From Myxococcota bacterium (lineage in GTDB: Bacteria; Myxococcota; UBA4151): 6,200 nucleotides of DNA. A program made the translations under genes and the position numbers. Every line of letters starts with the position of its first letter. Within the stretch, counting starts at the first letter, position 1. Shown here in pieces: positions 4,807 through 6,200 of the stretch. The notes beneath the pieces are model-generated. The model had not been told where the DNA came from. It saw only the letters and a program-made list of their open reading frames with translations, and ran no database searches. The stretch covers positions 1 to 6,200 of the forward strand of contig JAPKCE010000120.1 of NCBI GenBank assembly GCA_028823075.1, given 5' to 3'.

Positions 4807-6200
4807 CTCATCGCTGGACGTTTCATTTTCGCACAGTTCGGAGCAGCCGTCGCCGGCGACAATATTGCCATCATCGCAGGCCTCTTGGCCGGCCCAGACA
4901 TGCCCATCACCGCAAGACGCTGCGAGGCAATCGTTGAGGCAGGCGTCGAGAGGATCTAAATTTCCGTCGTCGCAGGCTTCGACGCCTGCCTGCACCTCGG
5001 CGTCGCCGCAGCGAGCCTGGACACAACTCGGGAGGCAGTCATCGTCCGAGGCGCCATTCCCGTCATCGCAAGCCTCGAAACCGGCATCTCCTTCGGCTAG
5101 GTCCAAACGCAAAACACCGTCGCCGCAGACCGCTGCTTGGCAGGCATTGGTGCAGCCATCTTCATCGACGAGGTTGGCGTCTTCGCAAGCCTCAAAGTCC
5201 GCTGCGCCGGCATCGATATCTCGGCGTACGATACCGTCGCCGCAGCGCGCCAATTCGCAGCCGTTCGTACAAGCATCGACGTTGCTGCGGTTGCCGTCAT
5301 CACAGGCCTCACCGTCTTCTAACTGGCCGTCACCGCAAACAGCGACGGCGATGAGCGAACAGGCTTCGCAACCGTCATCATCACGTTCGTTGCCGTCATC
5401 ACATTCTTCCTCGCCAATCCACAAAATAGCGTCGCCGCATCGGGCAGCTTCACAAGCGTTGGTGCAAGCATCCGTGGCGCTTCGGTTGCCGTCATCGCAC
5501 GATTCAAAGCCCTCAAAAAGATGGCCGTCACCACAGACCGCAGGGGCACAAACCTGCGTGCAAGAATCGCTGTCGAGATTGTTACCATCGTCGCAGCGTT
5601 CGCCATCTTGAACGACGCCATCGCCGCAACTTGCCGGTTGGCATGCGATGCATGCATCGGTCGGGTCATCGTTGCCGTCGTCGCAACCTTCGCGCGGCCC
5701 TAAAATGCCATCGCCGCAAGCGTGCAATTGACAGTTATCAAGACAATCGTCGTCGTTGGCATCGTTGCCGTCATCGCAGGCTTCGAAACCGGGATCTCCT
5801 TCGCCTAGGTCCGAACGCAAAACACCGTCACCGCAAACCGCTGCTTGGCAGTCATTCGTGCAGCCATCTTCATCGACTAGGTTGATGTCTTCGCAAGCCT
5901 CAAAACCTGGCGCCTCGGCCTCGAGATCTCGGCGCACGATACCATCGCCGCAACGGGCAGCTTCACAAGCGTTGGTGCAGGCGTCCGTGGCGCTTCGGTT
6001 ACCGTCATCGCACAATTCAAAGCCCTCAAAAAGATGGCCGTCACCGCAGACCGCAGGGGCACAAATCTGCGAGCAGGCATCGCTGTCTAGATCGTTACCA
6101 TCGTCGCAGCGTTCGCCATCTTGAACGACGCCATCGCCGCAACTTGCGGGTTGGCATGCATTGCATTCATCGGTTGGGTCATCGTTGCCGTCGTCGCAAC
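4519..6200 (-). CDS. Secreted Cys-rich DUF4215-repeat protein (N-terminus beyond window edge)
   Basis: The frame is open from the right edge (first full codon at 6198) to TAG at 4521-4519, giving 559 residues. A TTG at 6015 is not the start, since the repeats continue upstream of it. Residues 1-457 hold 13 CGD[GA] motifs at intervals of 30-39 residues, each followed by a CDDGN-type motif. Twelve of the 14 such motifs are CDDGN, and two read CEDIN or CEDAN. This is the DUF4215 / Myxococcus cysteine-rich repeat (TIGR02232) pattern, known from exported proteins of deltaproteobacteria. The many Cys imply disulfides, and the D/N-rich loops suggest Ca2+ binding (inferred). After the last repeat a Cys-bearing module of about 95 residues (TRCGVNLHVAPQQVVPGW... 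to the end) differs from the repeats. The signal peptide must lie outside the window. It is transcribed ahead of, and probably with, the esterase lipoprotein. Confidence 0.92.
   Translation of the reverse strand, partial: CDDGNDDPTDECNACQPASCGDGVVQDGERCDDGNDLDSDACSQICAPAVCGDGHLFEGFELCDDGNRSATDACTNACEAARCGDGIVRRDLEAEAPGFEACEDINLVDEDGCTNDCQAAVCGDGVLRSDLGEGDPGFEACDDGNDANDDDCLDNCQLHACGDGILGPREGCDDGNDDPTDACIACQPASCGDGVVQDGERCDDGNNLDSDSCTQVCAPAVCGDGHLFEGFESCDDGNRSATDACTNACEAARCGDAILWIGEEECDDGNERDDDGCEACSLIAVAVCGDGQLEDGEACDDGNRSNVDACTNGCELARCGDGIVRRDIDAGAADFEACEDANLVDEDGCTNACQAAVCGDGVLRLDLAEGDAGFEACDDGNGASDDDCLPSCVQARCGDAEVQAGVEACDDGNLDPLDACLNDCLAASCGDGHVWAGQEACDDGNIVAGDGCSELCENETSSDETRCGVNLHVAPQQVVPGWTLCYIRGSDPQQIRDAECRNTFDSGGQAFGCWHGNSTFPHENGNNMLTSACRAGTQPTTRYSSWGGTAHILTICIRH
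5023..5244. repeat. Two-unit direct repeat with 39-residue units, copy 2
   Basis: Encodes CGDGIVRRDIDAGAADFEAC through DDDCLPSCV, and pairs with 5731-5952. It is more diverged than the 513-bp pair, which suggests an older duplication or less recent homogenisation. Confidence 0.75.
5428..5687. repeat. Long direct repeat, copy 2 (513-bp period)
   Basis: Partner of 5941-6200, about 93% identical by hand count. Similarity stops at its left end, where the protein reads CGDAILWIGEE instead of CGDGIVRRD. At that point two extra repeat units interrupt the larger block. Confidence 0.85.
5731..5952. repeat. Two-unit direct repeat with 39-residue units, copy 1
   Basis: Encodes CGDGIVRRDLEAEAPGFEAC through DDDCLDNCQ. 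It pairs with 5023-5244 at an offset of 708 bp (236 codons). Identity is high in the central part and lower at the ends, roughly 80-90% by eye. These two units are longer than the others because of a RRDxEA/SDLGEG insert before the second Cys motif. Confidence 0.75.
5941..6200. repeat. Long direct repeat, copy 1 (513-bp period)
   Basis: Aligned by hand with 5428-5687 at a constant offset of 513 bp, this stretch shows about 19 mismatches in 260 bases and no gaps. It encodes repeat units from CDDGNDDPTDE through GHLFEGFE to CEAARCGD. The copy is cut by the window edge and may continue. Confidence 0.85.

Noticed and set aside
4865..5611. 248-codon plus-strand open frame rich in Ser, Pro and Gln
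   Set aside because: It is the antisense shadow of the CGDG/CDDGN repeats. Its SSQAS/PSPQ periodicity simply mirrors the codons of the real gene.
4865..6200. Regular repeats as a CRISPR array
   Set aside because: The periodicity is in codon multiples (90-117 bp), is in frame, and encodes Cys-rich protein repeats. The units lack constant repeats with unrelated spacers.

Overview
The window looks like chromosomal DNA from a Gram-negative bacterium of the former deltaproteobacteria (Myxococcota or Bradymonadota type). This is inferred from the DUF4215 / 'Myxococcus cysteine-rich repeat' protein, the secreted lipoprotein next to it and the moderately high GC. No rRNA, tRNA or marker gene is present to confirm it. 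Every convincing gene is on the minus strand, so the window is best read from right to left.

Right half (6200 to 3582): a large extracellular protein made of Cys-rich CGDG/CDDGN repeats enters from the right edge with its N-terminus outside the window. It ends in a repeat-free module of about 95 residues. Thirteen bases later a predicted lipoprotein of the alpha/beta-hydrolase PHB-depolymerase/feruloyl-esterase type begins. The two are very probably one transcription unit and both products are expected at or outside the cell surface. The repeat gene has a nested structure: 30-39-residue units are grouped into a five-unit block of 513 bp, and two copies about 93% identical are visible.

Middle (3581 to 2973): about 600 bases without a convincing intact gene. 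On the plus strand there is what looks like the preserved beginning of a VOC/glyoxalase gene (good ribosome binding site and 13 family-like residues) that runs into a stop after 18 codons.

Left half (2972 to 1): a four-helix DUF4345-type membrane protein, then a FadR-subfamily GntR regulator, then a small hydrophobic protein, then a GMC-family FAD oxidoreductase that leaves the window about 40 residues before its expected C-terminus. The last three overlap by 4 bases and by 1 base and form a tightly coupled operon. Two adjacent TGGT-N3-ACCA palindromes just upstream of the regulator fit the operator of a FadR/PdhR-like protein and suggest autoregulation of the operon. The likely theme is regulated oxidation of an alcohol or sterol-like substrate. 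The substrate cannot be told from the sequence.
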